This document shows, piece after piece, positions 1 to 15,340 of a stretch of DNA of 64,000 nt. The position numbers were made by a program, and so were the translations under genes. The notes under the pieces are model-generated. The model was given only the letters and a program-made list of their open reading frames with translations, had not been told where the DNA came from and searched no databases. Position 1 is the first letter of the stretch. Every line of letters starts with the position of its first letter. Source of the stretch: Diphasiastrum complanatum (taxonomy: Eukaryota > Streptophyta > Lycopodiopsida > Lycopodiales > Lycopodiaceae); assembly GCA_029204225.1 (NCBI GenBank), contig MU831842.1, positions 37,191 through 101,190 on the forward strand, written 5' to 3'.

Positions 1-1796
<1,796 letters not shown>

Positions 1797-1808
1797 GCTC
1801 TGATACCA
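1797..1808 (-). other. Primer-binding site (tRNA-iMet type), copy A
   Basis: The minus strand reads TGGTATCAGAGC, the classic plant LTR-retrotransposon primer-binding site complementary to initiator Met tRNA. One base separates it from the LTR edge at 1810. It fixes the element on the minus strand and the LTR at 1810-2300 as its 5' LTR. Confidence 0.92.
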
Positions 1809-1809
1809 A

Positions 1810-2300
1810 TGTAAAGACCACTAGGGACAATCCGCTAAGATGAGGATAAGAAAACACAAGAGAGACTGTGGAACTAAACCACCCAACCAAACCCAAATCC
1901 CTCCTGGAGAAAACCTCCTAGATCTAGCCCCCAAGCCATGCCAATGTGACAGCAAGAGGAGAAGAGCTCATCAGGTAACCTAGACCAAGTCATCGATGTG
2001 ATAATCACTATCTCAATATATAGAGAGTAGGATCCAATGCATTAGCACATGCAATCCCCATGCAGGTCAACTATAAATAGGTCACAGCTCTTCATGCATA
2101 TCTTTTGCCTATATCAGTCACACGTACATGCACTACTCCATATGTCTCAATTAGAGTGTCTGGGTCCTCTCAAGGTTATTAGTCACCAACAGGCCTTGAC
2201 TTGGAATTAAATCTAGGCGTGACCAATAAACTCGAATACTGGAGGGCCGGTCTACCATATTAGGACTATTCCAGGTCCTTAACCGAATATGGCCGTAACA
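1810..2300 (-). repeat. 5' LTR of copy A (491 bp)
   Basis: Begins TGTAAAGACC and ends CCGTAACA on the plus strand, so it has TG...CA termini on either strand. It is homologous over its length to the LTRs at 4706-5183 and 10793-11257. All three contain a purine-rich GAGGATAGGAGA-type block and a TATATAGAGAGTA segment that could serve as a promoter TATA region. The PBS lies immediately beside it. The sequence right of 2300 is interior sequence of another copy, so this LTR appears inserted into or recombined with a relative. Confidence 0.88.
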
Positions 2301-4346
2301 CCCTCACTGATCCTAGTACTAAAACTAAGATTAGATTGATCCAATACAAAACTCTCATACTTAAATTCTAATTAAATTTACTTCAATTTCAATCAAATGG
2401 AATTAGTATCTTTCGACCTTTTACTGTACTACTTATAGATAATGATTCAAATTTCAAACTTGTTCTAGATTGTGCACACAATCCCTAGAGAATTCATCCT
2501 ATTTGAAAATATCTGATTACGCATCTTACTCTGAATCTATCCGAAATTCTTTTCAGATCCAATCTCATTTCTATACCCTAGCTGGTTCTCTTCCGAAAGC
2601 TATGCAACCAACAGATTTCCAAATAGAATTTCATCCCACCACTTCACCCCTCCTTTTAAAGAAATTAAAAATTTCCATAAAAGTTAACTGGAAAGATGAT
2701 ATATGAAAATAGCTAGATCCTAAAAAAGTCAGTAATAAGTGCGTCCACTAAAGGATTCACCCTATTACACAGATGACTTTTCTTTCAAATATTTTCACTC
2801 TGAGTGATAGAAACTACTATTCCATCGAAATCCATTTATGCGACAGAGATATTCCATGGTTTAAGAAATTGAAACAATTTAACCTTAGAATTTATCTGAA
2901 TTCCAAGTCTATTCCTACAAGTAGTAATTTATATGACATAACAGTCTTTCAGAAGAATAACTTCATGCTGAAAAGAATCATATAAATCAAGTCTGATATC
3001 CTATATTCGAGAAATTACTAAGAAGTAAAGGATTAATTAAGAAAGGGAGAAATAGATTTGAGGGCCTCTGATTTTGTAAATAATGAGATATCCCACTGGA
3101 AACTAGATTAAACCTCAAAATTTTCCAAAATATCTCACATTTGATCGAATGATTTTCTTCTTTCCCATATCGCGACTAGGTACTAAACACACCATTGTTC
3201 ATCAGATCTTTACAGTCCTAGAATTTCCTTTCCAAAATTACTGATGTCCCATACCATTAGCTTTTCCTTCCAGAAAACCCTTAACCGTCTTATCCGATAT
3301 TCTTGAGATCCATTGATCATCTAGTTGTACAATCACCATAGAAAATTATCTCTTGTTCTCAAGTACTGGAGAATCCTTTTATTTGGATGGTTGGCACTTT
3401 CCCAATCACACTTACTACCACTGATGTCTACTCTTCTTTCCTTCTTAGAATTTTCAGTTCCCTGCAAATCTTTTTCATCTAAGGTACAAAGAAGACGTAA
3501 CGACATTAGTAAATGTTTTAAAATTGATTATTGTAGGAAAAAATCTAAAACAATTTCATTTCTATCCTATACCTGGGCTGAATTACCGATCAACTATTAG
3601 TAAAAAACAATACTAGTCTGATCTTTTGAATATAATTCACCATAGGATTTTACTGGAAATGAAATTAGTTTTATAATTCCTATTATTACAAATTTTTCAA
3701 TAAAATTGGACTGTTCGCGATTTTCACTTATTGGCTTAAGACTTACTTTGTTAAAAGTATCTATAATTAGTGGGAAATAACATTTGGATTTGGGTACTTC
3801 CTACACTATATTCACCCCAAAATAATATTGTTAAATAAGGAATTACCTCCAAATACTGTGAATTTTTCACCATTAATTATTCAACAAGTATTCAAAAAGC
3901 TTTTGGTTTGTTCAATTTTAATGACCTAAATCATCAAAACCACACTAACCAACTGATCGGTGCTCCACCAATTTGAAAAAGAGAAAATACAAAAAACACA
4001 ATTTAACTCTATTTATACTCCAGAGTTAATTGGTTGAAAATAGCATCATATCAAGGAATCAGATTCCTAGACCGGGTATATGCTTGAGAACTGTACCACT
4101 CCCTTTGTTTTGTCAAGATTGGCTTCGAACAAAATTCCTACCGGAAACCGATTAATATTGCTTGACCACGAATAATGGTACTCAAGTTCCAAAAAACCGG
4201 CTTAGCCAAAAATGTCAAAGTGACATGCATATTGTCCCTAGAGAAAGGAAATCCAAATTCCTTCAATTTTACTTACTAGAAACAATACCAGACTCAAGGT
4301 TAAATTTTGACAATCCAATATTGAGAAACCAAAATTTCTATACTAG
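2301..4346 (-). mobile_element. Non-coding LTR element, copy C: interior fragment
   Basis: Collinear with about 6947-9240 of the complete copy. Matching landmarks include the block starting TGATCCTAGTACT and the block near 4081-4215 that matches 9041-9180. It abuts the LTR at 2300 on the left. Homology to the complete copy stops at about 4346, where an inverted segment starts. No coding sequence is recognised. Confidence 0.75.
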
Positions 4347-4702
4347 TGAAAAATTATGATTGACGAATCATATGAATCTAAATATTTATGATTGACGGAT
4401 CATAAATAGATACTTAATTATTGTTAGAGGACTATAAGGAATTGTAATGGTTCTTAAGTGTGATGATTAATTCTTGATCTATTAATTGAGTGAGAATTCA
4501 GATCAATGTTTTGAATCTCTCTACTCCAGTATCTTATTGAGAGCCTCTGGATCTCACGGATGTTATCTTATTTATCTAGTGGATGCTATTCTGCTACAAT
4601 TGATGGTCTACAGATGCTTGAGTATAGGTTTTCGTTTGATTGGATCTCCAGTTATCATAGGAGACAGACAAGTCTATTAAGAGGAATGAATGCTATTTTC
4701 TT
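4347..4702. repeat. Left arm of a ~350-bp inverted repeat
   Basis: The reverse complement of this segment matches 5738-6092 at roughly 95% by eye. The match includes ATGATTGACGAATCATATG at the outer end and GAGACAGACAAGTCTATTAA near the inner end. The arms flank the LTR at 4706-5183. The transcript could fold into a long hairpin with about a 1-kb loop. Confidence 0.9.
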
Positions 4703-4705
4703 CAA

Positions 4706-5183
4706 TGTTAAGACCCTCAAGGATTGCCTCTAAGATGAGGATAGGAGAACACAATAGGAGAGACTATGGAGCCAAACCACTCAACCAATCCTAGATCAAA
4801 ACTGGATCTAGCCCCCAAGCCATGCCATGTGAAGCAAGAGGAGAAGAGAGAAACCGGTAACCTAAACCCAATATGTCGACGGGAGAATCTCCACCTCATT
4901 ATATAGAGAGTAGAGTCCTGTGCATGTAACCATGCAATCCCCATGCAGGTCAACTATAAATAGATCACACCTCTTCATGCAGTCCTCCTGCCTATATCTA
5001 TCACACAGACATGCAATGCGCCAAATGTCTCAATTAGAGTGTCTGGGTCCTCTCAAGGTAATTAGTCACAAATTGGCCTTGACATGGAATTAAATTATGG
5101 CATGACCAATAATCTCGATTATTGGAGGGCCGGTCTACCATATTAGGACTATTCCTGATCCTTAACCAAATATGGCCATAACA
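4706..5183 (-). repeat. 3' LTR of copy B (478 bp)
   Basis: Starts TGTTAAGACC and ends GGCCATAACA. It is homologous to 10793-11257 and 1810-2300. It is bordered on its interior side by a polypurine tract. On its outer side lies the inverted arm 4347-4702 rather than a target duplication. Confidence 0.88.
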
Positions 5184-5196
5184 TTCTTCCCTCCTT
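5184..5196 (-). other. Polypurine tract of copy B
   Basis: The minus strand reads AAGGAGGGAAGAA directly against the TG of the 3' LTR. This is the expected position and composition for the plus-strand DNA primer of an LTR retrotransposon. Confidence 0.85.
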
Positions 5197-5737
5197 AAAC
5201 TACTTCTATCTTTAGAAGCTCTTCAATAACATGAAAGAATTACAAGAACAATTCCTTTAACTTTCAATATTAACCGATAAAATCATTATTCTTAGTCTAA
5301 CTTCCATATCAAACAAGTACTCAGAGATAAATCTATTTCCAATAGTTAATCTCTGTTCTGGAGTAGGACTCAAGTTTGAAAAAAGTACACTAAGCAATAA
5401 ATTTCTCAACTAGGTTACGCTCAACACAAGTTAGTAACATCACCTTCATGTAAAACACTTACATGAACTACTGAGTGAAGTGTTTCCTAACTTAGGAGAT
5501 TACAGTTAAAGAAAAGAGATAATAATTACAGTCTGAAATTATCTACAAAGTCTGGCAAACCATTTATAAAAAACTTCCAAGTACAACTATCCTTAGAATC
5601 CAATTCTAAGATATGATAATTCATTCAACTAGAATCTCTAGGAGAATCATTAAGATATAGAATGATTAAAACTCAACTCTGAGTATCCCTAATACTCTTT
5701 TGAGTTAAATGCTCATGTTTCTAGCACCAAATGCAAG

Positions 5738-6092
5738 AAAATAACATTCATTCCTCTTAATAGACTTGTCTGTCTCCTATGATAACTAGAGATCCAATCA
5801 AACGAAAACTTGTACTCAAACATCTGCAGACCATCAACTATAGCATAATAGCATCCACTAGATAAATAAGATAATGTCCGTGAGATCTAGAGGCTCTCAA
5901 TAAGATACTGGAGTAGAGAGATTCAAAACACTGATCTGAATTCTTACTTAATTAATAGATCAAGAATATATCATCACACTTAAGAACCATTACAATTCCT
6001 TGTAGTCCTCTGACAATAATTAAGTATCTATTTATGATCCGTCAATCATAAATATTTAGATTCATATGATTCGTCAATCATGATTTTCTGGA
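5738..6092. repeat. Right arm of the ~350-bp inverted repeat
   Basis: Reverse complement of 4347-4702. It sits in the interior of copy B near its 3' end, so the left arm is probably a displaced, inverted piece of the same family. Confidence 0.9.
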
Positions 6093-9000
6093 ATTCCAAA
6101 ATTGTACTTAATCATTTATAGGATACCGGAGTATATGTCCACATAACTCAGGAAAAGTAAGAGTCATTCCAAATTCTTTCTATTAAGAAAATACTGGATT
6201 TAGGAATACTTCCAAAACATGATTCTTTACTAAAGTGCAAGATTCAAGGTCTAAAAGACCACTGGTAATTAAAGGCTGAACACATACCAAGATGACAATC
6301 ATCTTCAACTATAAAAAAAGTTTAGATTACTAGATATCCAAAGTCCTGCTGAATATCAATTTAGTTATTATTCTCGGATTCATTATGATTTGTTATCACA
6401 CTGATCGTTTTACCAATTAACTTCATCCCGGAGTAATCAACTACTCAAGTTAATTGCCAATGATTCAGAAATCTCAAATGTCTAGGTGCAGATCTCAATT
6501 ATACTAGTATGACATTACATTTAGATCCTCATCCAAACCATTAATAAGTTAATCCATAAATCTCCAATCCAAAGATTTGTTAACTATGCAAGTATTCGTA
6601 AAAACAATACTTGATCACATGTTTATGTTCACCGACTAGGTTAAGTGCACCAAATAACCCTAGTAACCAGGAATACACACAGTAGATTCATACAAGATTA
6701 ATCGTGCACATATGTGAATAATCTCACTATGACCCAGTACATAAACATGTTTTTATTTGGAAGATTCCTCCAGAACCCACATATGTTACTCACATATCTC
6801 ACTGAGATCTTGTAACTCAGCTACAAAAGATTTTCTGTTTCTCATGAGTAAATAACATATCCGAAAAATCCCTGAGACGAATAACATTCACTCTCAACAG
6901 TTTTCCAATCCCACTTACCTTCAATTACATAATTTCTTCCACTCAATCAACCCTTCTCTGATCCTAGTACTCAAACTAAGATTAGGTTGATCCAATACAG
7001 AACTCTCAGACTTATGCTCGATCAAACTTACTTCTATTCCAACCAAAATGGAATTAGTAACCTTTGATCATTCACTGTACTACTTATAGATAATGATTCA
7101 ACTATCAAACTTGTTCTAATTCCAGATTGTCCACACAATCCCTAGAGAATTTCTCTTATTCGAAAAGTTCCAATTAGGTATCTTACTCTGAATCTATCCG
7201 AAATTACTTTTAGACCAAATCTCATTTCTATACCACAGCTGGATCTCTTCCAAAAACTATGCAACCTACAGATTTTCAAATAGAATTATATTCCACCACT
7301 TCACCCCTCCTTTTAAAGAAATTATCAATTTCAATAAAAGTTAACTGGAAAGATGATCTATGAAAATATCCAAATCCAAGAAAAGTCAGTAATAAGTGCA
7401 TTCCAATCAAGGTTTCACTCTATTACAAACATGACTTTCCTTCAAATATTTTCAACCCGAGTGACAGAAACTATCATTCTATCAAAATCCATTTATGCAA
7501 AAAGAGATATTCCAGGCTTAAGAAATTGAAACACATTAATCTTAAAATTTATTAGGATTCTAAGTCTATCCACACAAGTAGTAATTTGTATGACATAACA
7601 GTCTTTCAAAAGAATAACTTAATGCTGAAAAGAATCATATAAACCAGTCTGATGTCTTATATTCGCGAAATTACTAAGAAGTAAAAGATTAATTAAGAAA
7701 GCGAGAAATAGATATGAGGGTCTTTGATTTTGTAACTAATGAGATACCACATTGGGATCTAGATTAAACCTCAAAATTTTCTAAAATACCCCACATTTGA
7801 TCAAATGGTTTTTTTTCCCCATATCACGACTAGGTACTAAAACACATCATTGATCATCAGATCTTTACAATCCTAGAATCCTTTTCAAAATTAGCGATGT
7901 CCCATACCATCAGCTTTTCCTTCCAGAAAATCCTTAACCACCTTATTTGATATTCTACAGATCTATTGATCATCTAGTTGTCCTATAATCACTATAGGAA
8001 ATTATCTCTTGTTCCCAAATACTGGAGAATCCCCTATCAGATGGATACTACAAATCCACACCTGATTCTGTGATTTAGACAGAAGAATTAACATGGTTCA
8101 ACACTACATTCTGATCCTTACAGGTTAATGATAAGCTTCAAATCCCCTTGGATCCAAGAGCATCAACTCTAGGGACAAGCTTCTATCAACTAACGGATCC
8201 AATGTAATCCATATATCAGATTCTACTTCTAACATCACAATTGACATTCAAAACTACGGATAACTCAATGGTCACAAAGATATTAGTTACAAAATGAATC
8301 CTACCCATGAAATTAATATTCAGTATTAAGCAATTATTTACTAGGATTTCCAAAATCCTAATTGCGACATACATTTTCCGGTCACACTTACTACCCCTGA
8401 TGTCCACTCTTCTTCCCTCCTTAGAATTTTCAGTTCTCTAAAAATCTTTCAGCTAAGGTATCAAGAAGACGTAATGACATTAGTAAATGTAAACACATGA
8501 ATTACTGTAAGGAAAAAAATTGAAACAATTTCATCTCTATCCTATACCTGGGTAGGAATATCGATATACAAACCCCCATAGGATTTTAACTGGAAATGAA
8601 ATCAGTTTACTTTTGATCAGTTCCTATCATTACAATTTTTTCAAAAAAATTGGACTGTTCCTCCCTTTCTACATACTGGCTTAAGAATTACTTCGTTAGA
8701 ATTATCTATAATTAATGGAAAATAAGATTTGGATTCGGGTACTTTCTCCTTTGTATTCACCCCAAATAAAATTGTTGAATAAACAAATACCTCCAAATAC
8801 AATGAATTTTCCACCATTAATTATTTAACAAGTATTTCAAAAGCTTTGGCTTGTTCAATTTTAATGACCTAAATCATCAAAACCACAATAACCAACTGAT
8901 CGGTGTTCCACCGATTTTAAAAGGAGAAAAAAAAATCGAAAAACACAATCTAACTCCATTTACTGGGAGTACTAATCCTCCAAAGTTAAATGGTTTAAAA

Positions 9001-9630
9001 AGCATCGTACCCAGAAATCAGATTCCTAGACCTGGTATATGCTTGAGAACTACACCACTCCCTTAGTTCCGTCAAGATCGGCTTCGAAAAAATTCCTACT
9101 GGAAACCAATTAATACTGCTTGACCACTAATAATGGTACTCAAGTTCCAAAAAACCGGCTTAGCCGAAAATGTCAAAGTGACATGATTATCATCCAAGGT
9201 TAAATTTTGACAAACAAACACCAAGAAATCAAAATTTCTCTAATTGGGTGTTATTAGCCTAAACTTCTAGAGCTGTTTCAAAAAACCGATTTTGAACTAA
9301 CTCACAGCGAAGAAAATGTCAAAATCCTTTCCAAGCCTTGATAATAGGCATGTAAAAGCACTGAATGCAAACAATTAGCCAATACCAAAATTGTCGACCA
9401 TTTTACAATCATAACTATCTTGACCATATTGTACATTCATGCACAAGCCCGAAAAGTAAGATTTTAAATCGTTTTTTTTTTTTACAAAAGGCCATGGGCC
9501 CCTCACATGAAAAAACAAACCCTATTCTTTCCCAAAGAAAAAAACTTAGGGCCGGCTCCCTCTATACCATTTTGACAGTGCGGCCATCAACAAATGAGGC
9601 AGAGGGATGCTTCGTGAGAGAGAGATCACA

Positions 9631-9731
<101 letters not shown>

Positions 9732-10779
9732 GAGTTAATCAACAGGATCAGAGTTGGATCGCGCCCATCCACAGTTCATTTACGAGCAGTTTGCTCCACG
9801 GTTTTCCCTCCACGCTCCACCATTGACAAGAAACAAGCTACAATACCTTTTCTCTTATGGAAACATCATGTTTCATGGCTTTTGGAGGGCGAAAACAGTC
9901 ATCTCAAACTAACACAGGACCTGTGAACGCGCCAACAAAGATCTAGGTCTTCCACAAAATCAATTAAGATTTAGATCCTGCTGCCCTCTGGAGCGCTTTT
10001 CATGCACTCACTAATTCATTATCTTCCACAACTCTCAGCCACAGAGCGGAAAACAGGAAATAATGGTCACTCTGGATTTTTGCAGATTCAGAAATCACCC
10101 CCCTACAATCTTCAATCACTGGGGTAGTACATTAACTATTCCAGAACGTTTCCTACAGATCCTCAAGAACCTGCTAATCATTCTTTTCCAGGAAATAGTT
10201 AATGTCAAACAGATGATTGTGGTTCCAGCTCCAAAATTTGTTTACTAATAGAGAGTTCATCAAATTAGCAATTCCATTCTATGTGCTTAAACTACTGTTT
10301 GATCAGTGTAAGAAAGCACACCTCACATGAATAAGTAGTTTGTTAGACTCAAAATTTCTAGCTACGAACTATTTATTCCTCTGGATAAATTGATTCAGAA
10401 TCAGACTATCAATAACCGTAGCCAGACCAACCTGAATCCAACACCCTGAACATTATGGTCTTTTGCATGTCATCAAAAACTCCATTGATATACCAAAAAC
10501 AAGCAACAAGCCTCTTGATTCACACATGCAAACCAATAACATGAATTGGAATTCTTCTCAAAAACCAAAAAATTCATCACATGACTTAATTTTCAGCCTT
10601 TCCTTCAAAATTAAAACATAACGTTAGGCACATTACCAATAATATTGAAGAGCTCCAAGAATTAACAAATTCAATTCCAAACCTCCTTTGAAAATTCAGC
10701 ACTCCAAAATCGGGATGTTACTCCAAGTGCCATGTAGAGCTTGCCTCCAACTCTCATCCAAGACCACATCTTAGCCCGT

Positions 10780-10791
10780 GATCTGATACCA
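10780..10791 (-). other. Primer-binding site of copy B
   Basis: The minus strand reads TGGTATCAGATC, one change from the canonical initiator-Met site. One base separates it from the LTR edge at 10793. Confidence 0.88.
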
Positions 10792-10792
10792 A

Positions 10793-11257
10793 TGTAAAGA
10801 CCCTCAAGGATTTCCTCTAAGATGAGGATAGGAGAGACTATGGAGCCAAACTACCCAACCAATCCTAGATCAAAACTAGATCTAGCCCCCAAGCCATGCC
10901 ATGTGAAGCAAGAGGAGAAGAGAGAAAATGGTAACCTAAACCCAATATGTCGACGAGAGAATCTCCACCTCATTATATAGAGAGTATAGTCATGTGCATG
11001 TAACCATGCAATCCCCATGCAGGTCAACTATAAATAGATCACACCTCTTCATGCAGTCCTCTTGCCTATATCTGTCACACAGACATGCAATGCTCCAAAT
11101 GTCTCAATTAGAGTGTTTGGGTCCTCTCAAGGTAGTTACTCATAAACTGGCCTTGACATGGAATTAAATCATGGTGTGACCAATAATCTCGAGTACTAGA
11201 GGGCCGGCCTACCATGTTAGGATTGTTCTAGGTCCTTAACCGAATATGGCCATAACA
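10793..11257 (-). repeat. 5' LTR of copy B (465 bp)
   Basis: Starts TGTAAAGACCCTC and ends GGCCATAACA. It is homologous to 4706-5183 and has the same CATTATATAGAGAGTA TATA-like block near 10970. The divergence from its partner LTR, which could date the insertion, is visible as scattered substitutions and a small deletion near 10830. Confidence 0.88.
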
Positions 11258-11273
11258 ATATAGTGATCCCAAT

Positions 11274-11388
11274 GGATTGCCTCTAAGATGAGGATAGGAG
11301 AACACACTAGGAGAGACTATGGAGCCAAACCGCCCAACCAATCCTATATCAAACTTGGATCTAGCCCCCAAGCCATGCCATGTGAAGC
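11274..11388 (-). repeat. Truncated LTR fragment of the same family
   Basis: Matches the LTR from GGATTGCCTCTAAGATG to CATGTGAAGC, then stops abruptly. It follows the 5' LTR of copy B by 16 bp. It is probably what remains of an older copy that served as the insertion target. Confidence 0.8.
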
Positions 11389-11454
11389 TGTTGCAGCCCT
11401 TGAGTTTGCCTTTGGGGGTGCAATGTAGACATACCCTTTTGGATGAAGAGTAGT

Positions 11455-11590
11455 AATTACGTGAGGTAATGGTTCATTGGTCGGACCATTACCACAAATA
11501 ATCCGGTCCCCGGACAGCTCGTGGCCTCTGCCATTCGCTGTCGGGTCCCAAATTATTTATGGTAATGGCCATTACCTACTACATAAAACG
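11455..11590. mobile_element. MITE-like palindromic element (empty paralogue of 43257-43495)
   Basis: The two ends are imperfect inverted repeats: GAGGTAATGG...CCATTACCACAAATAAT on the left, ATTATTTATGGTAATGG...CATTACCTAC on the right. The middle contains TCCCCGGACAGCTCGTG. The same structure recurs at 43257-43495, where a SINE sits in its left half. No ORF is present. Its superfamily is not determined, because a clear target duplication could not be assigned. Confidence 0.6.
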
Positions 11591-11909
11591 ACATTTATAC
11601 GGTTACAAAAAGAGAACCAATAGGACATAAAAAAGAGTTAATAATTAGTACAAGTCAAGGTAAAAGCAGTGTTTGTGGTATTTCCTAAGTCTCCCATTGA
11701 CGACGATGACTACATTTTCTCTTTGCAAGGTTTGAAATTTGGCATAACCAAAAGTGAATATATCTTTGATAATGTAGGGCCCTTGGCCATTAAATTTAAC
11801 TTTTCTTTTTATGTGCTTTGGTCTGGTAGAGGAGGACCTTATCTCCTTCGTGGAAAAGCTTAATTGCCATTTTCTCTATGATGTTTTCATCCACACATTC
11901 TACCTTGAA

Positions 11910-12251
11910 TCATTTAAAACACTCAATGTAATTTTTGATTAACTCTTCATGACGCATCTTGATATGGGTTATCTGGATGAAAGGGCTTTGAGTCAGTTTA
12001 AATGGTTTGAAGCGCTTAAGGAGGGCATCCTTTAAGGTATCCCAATAACAGAGATCTTGGAGTTCAAGGTTGAGATACCACTCTTTTGCGGCTCCAGTCA
12101 AGACCATAGGAAACAACCTTAACTTTTTAGTTTCAGATGTGTCTCCATAGAATTTACATGCATTGTCAAAGTCTAAAAGAAATCCAACTAGGTAAGATTC
12201 TCCATCATATTTAGATGCATCAATGCAATAAATCCAACGTTCAGATTTCAT
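11910..12251 (-). pseudogene. gag: Ty3/gypsy gag fragment
   Basis: An open segment of 113 codons resembles the plant retrotransposon gag (capsid) domain. Family-like features are the YDGE...FLLDFDNACKFYG start, LRLFPMVLTGAAKEWY in the middle and LKRFKPF towards the end. This is the pattern of hydrophobic and aromatic positions in the Retrotrans_gag domain. It lies opposite to the plus-strand gypsy pol at 13.7-15.3 kb, so it is either a separate element or an inverted piece. No zinc knuckle follows. Gag would form the virus-like particle; this copy is truncated on both sides. Confidence 0.72.
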
Positions 12252-12299
12252 TGGTGGGTTTTACAAAGACTCACGAGGTTCCTTAGACATGTTAAAGGA

Positions 12300-13700
12300 T
12301 CTGATAATTCTAAAACTAGAGAGTGTCTAAGAAAATTTTCATTAAAGGGCTATAGAGGCTTCAACTGATCACTACTAGAATTCACAAGGTAACGAGTAGC
12401 AGTTTCTGAATCAAAGTAGAGAGTGGATTGGTTTGTAAGTTCTTTTCAGAATAGATATACTATAAAATGACTCTTTATTGATATTATAATGAGGTCTATG
12501 TCAAGAGACTCCTCTTTCTTTCTTGTACAGAATCTTGCAAATCAGATTAAGAGGGTCACGAATTCTAGTTGAGAACTATGTGGCGAAATAGCAATTGAGT
12601 AAAAATTTAAGGTTTTTTTCGAAACCGACAATTTACACATGGAGAGAATTTGCGGAGGTACAAAAATAGTTTAACGATTGGACATTTCTCAATTGAGAAT
12701 TGTTGCGAACTCTACTATCTGATCTATACTGAGAAAAAATGATTAAAATCACTTTTCGGACAAATACTGATGGATTTTGGACAAGTCATAGACAGGGGTT
12801 TCAGGCCATGAGCGAATAGTTGAGATGGTTCACGAATTTTGTTGTGAGTGGAAATAATGTCGCGAGTTTTCTCAGTGAAAAATATGGGTTTTGGGCAAAT
12901 ATCAGAGCTAACCTCGATAGTAGAAATCGCAGGGCTGGCCAGAGAATTGATCTTTCAAAGAATGAGCCTCAAGTAGGTCGACGAATTCTATAATAGAGAT
13001 TTGGTTGGTGAAATCAGGAAAAAGAAAGGTAAACAAGGTGATTTCAGAAAAACAGAGCAGAGAGAGAATTCACAGTTGTGTGATATTTGAACAGAGTAGA
13101 GTCTGTCAGGCTTGTAGAGCAACCGACAAATTGTGTTATGGAAGATTGAACACAAAAGTGTCACTCAGATCATTTCTCTCTACTTAAGCTTAAAAAACTT
13201 CCATTCTTAAGCTTAAAAAACTTCCAGTCTTAAGCTATTAACTTATAACTTAAGTTTAACTTAACTTAAACTTATGAATTAAGTATAAATATTTTATTTA
13301 TTCTCTACCCATGGTCTTACAACACACATGCCATGCTAGGATTCACACATACATGGGCTTACAAAACACATGCCATGGTGAAATTATTCTATTTTTGATT
13401 CTTTACTAACAGTATAAAATATTTTCAGTGTTTACTATTCCTATTGTGGATGTTTCTGATGTGTATCTAAATGGTTGTGAGTTTTGAATAATTCTTAACT
13501 TAGTAAATTTTTATCATGAACAAGCAATGAAAAATCATATCATAAGTGAATTTACATATGTATTTCCATCATAATTACCTCATGGTTTACCACCGTCTAG
13601 GTTAGCAGATCACATGATAGAGTTAATTCCAAGAAGTCAACCTATCTCTAGATAGCCTTATAGGTTCTCTTAGGAGGAGGAGAAAGATGTTTCAAGTCAA
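12300..13700. other. No gene recognised; short local repeats
   Basis: AT-rich sequence with no convincing ORF. Around 13184-13240 a 22-bp unit containing CTTAAGCTTAAAAAACTTCC occurs twice in tandem, followed by more TTAAGTTTAAC-type permutations. At 13320-13380 the phrase CACATGCCATG occurs twice. A 60-codon ORF at 13005-13187 has no recognisable motif. Confidence 0.6.
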
Positions 13701-13712
13701 ATAGAAAATTAT

Positions 13713-15340
13713 ATGAGGATGGAACATATCCAGCCCAGTAAGTCACCATGGGGCACTCCTATTTTTCTGAAAGTGAAGAAGGATGGAGATTTATTAATGT
13801 GCATGGATTACAAGGAGTTAAACAAAGTGACTATTAAGAATAAGTATCCCACATTACCCAGGATGGAAGACTTTGTAGATTGCTTAGATGGGGCTAAATA
13901 CTTCACTAAATTGATCTCAGAATAGGGTACCATCAAATAAGAATCAAATTGAAAGATGTCCAAAAGATTGGATTTCATACTAGATTTGGCCATTATGAGT
14001 TCTTAGTGTTGTCTTTTGGATTAATGAACGCTCCAACAAATGATGAACAATTTCTGCATGATATTCTCATCACCTTCGAGGAATACATAGAACATATCAA
14101 AATTGTCTTGGTGAAACTCCGACATGAATTACTCTATGCTAAGGTACAAGTGTAGCTTTTTTAAGCATAAGCTGGTTTATCACAACTTTTGGGATCAAGA
14201 TTGACGAGGATAAAATCAAGATAGTGGCTGATTGACTAATTCTGCAAATGGTTAAACAAGTTAAATCATTCTTAGGATTTACGGTTTTCATTTAGAGATT
14301 TATTGAGGATTACGCTGAAGTGGCGGCACCTCTCAATAATTTAACAAAAGTAATTGTTAACAAAAAGAAAAAGAAAAATCAACCTAGCTATTGTATGGAA
14401 TGAGGAACTGAATCATAATTTTGAGAAGCTTAAGACCCCGATTGTTTTGGCTCACATTTTACAGATTGCAGATCCAAATCTACCATATGTCGTGAGAATT
14501 GACGCAAGTGATATTGCAATTGGAGTAGTTCTACTATAGAAAGATAGGCCACTAGCATTTGAAAGCAAAAAATTCGTTGGTCCTCAATTGTGTTATAGTA
14601 TGCACGAAAAATGAAAAAATTATTTTCTTTGGGTTGTAATAGATGTGTTTATACCAGTTACGTCAACCATTAAGGCTTCTGAGTTATTCTAGATCTTTGT
14701 TGAAAGATTATTTCAGTTGTATGATGTGTTGATTGACATTGTTAGTAATAGAGATCCTAAGTTCATAGGTCATTGCTGGTTAATAGTAATCTATAAACTA
14801 AAAACTTCTCTTAGATTTAGTTCTATTGATCATCCTAAATCATATGGCCAGATAGAAAGGACTAATTAGACTATGGAAGATGTGTTAAGGACATATGTTT
14901 CTCACAAGCAATTTGATTGGGAAGATTACATTTCTCTTATTGAGTTTGCATACAATAGTAAAAAAACATTTTGCTATAGGCTATAGTCCTTTTATGCTTA
15001 TGTATGGTTTTTAGTCTAGATCTCCTATTAATGTGGAGATGAAATCTGTTAAGGTCTACAAGGTTGTGGATTTTCTGCATGATATGCAATAAATGCTATA
15101 AGTGGCTAAGGACAATACTTATATAGTACTTATATGTAGTTCTCAGGACATAGCTAAGCACTATGTCGATCTTAAGAGATATCCCAAAGATTTTGTAATT
15201 GATGAATGGGTATATCTTAGAATTCCAATAGATTCTAGGACATTACATACCAAGAAGCATTATAAACTATCTATCCGATTTTTTGGACCATTCAGGATTG
15301 TACAAAAAATTGGTTCTTTAGCTTATGAACTAGATCTTTA
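13713..15340 (+). pseudogene. pol: Ty3/gypsy pol relic (RT, RNase H, integrase)
   Basis: Successive fragments in different frames follow the gypsy pol order. Near 13740-13920 is an RT block with SPWGTPIF, KDGDLLMCMDYKELNKVT and AKYFTK. Near 13970-14130 is TRFGHYEFLVLSFGLMNAP. Near 14390-14540 is an RNase H-like block with RIDASDIAIGVVL. Near 14690-14970 is an integrase core (RDPKFIGHCW, HPKSYGQIERTN, FDWEDYISLIEFAYN). Near 15130-15330 is the integrase C-terminal part ending FFGPFRIVQKIGSLAYELDL. The stretch that should hold the catalytic YxDD motif is missing: NAP is followed almost directly by FLHDILI. Many stops and frameshifts make it non-functional. Confidence 0.88.
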
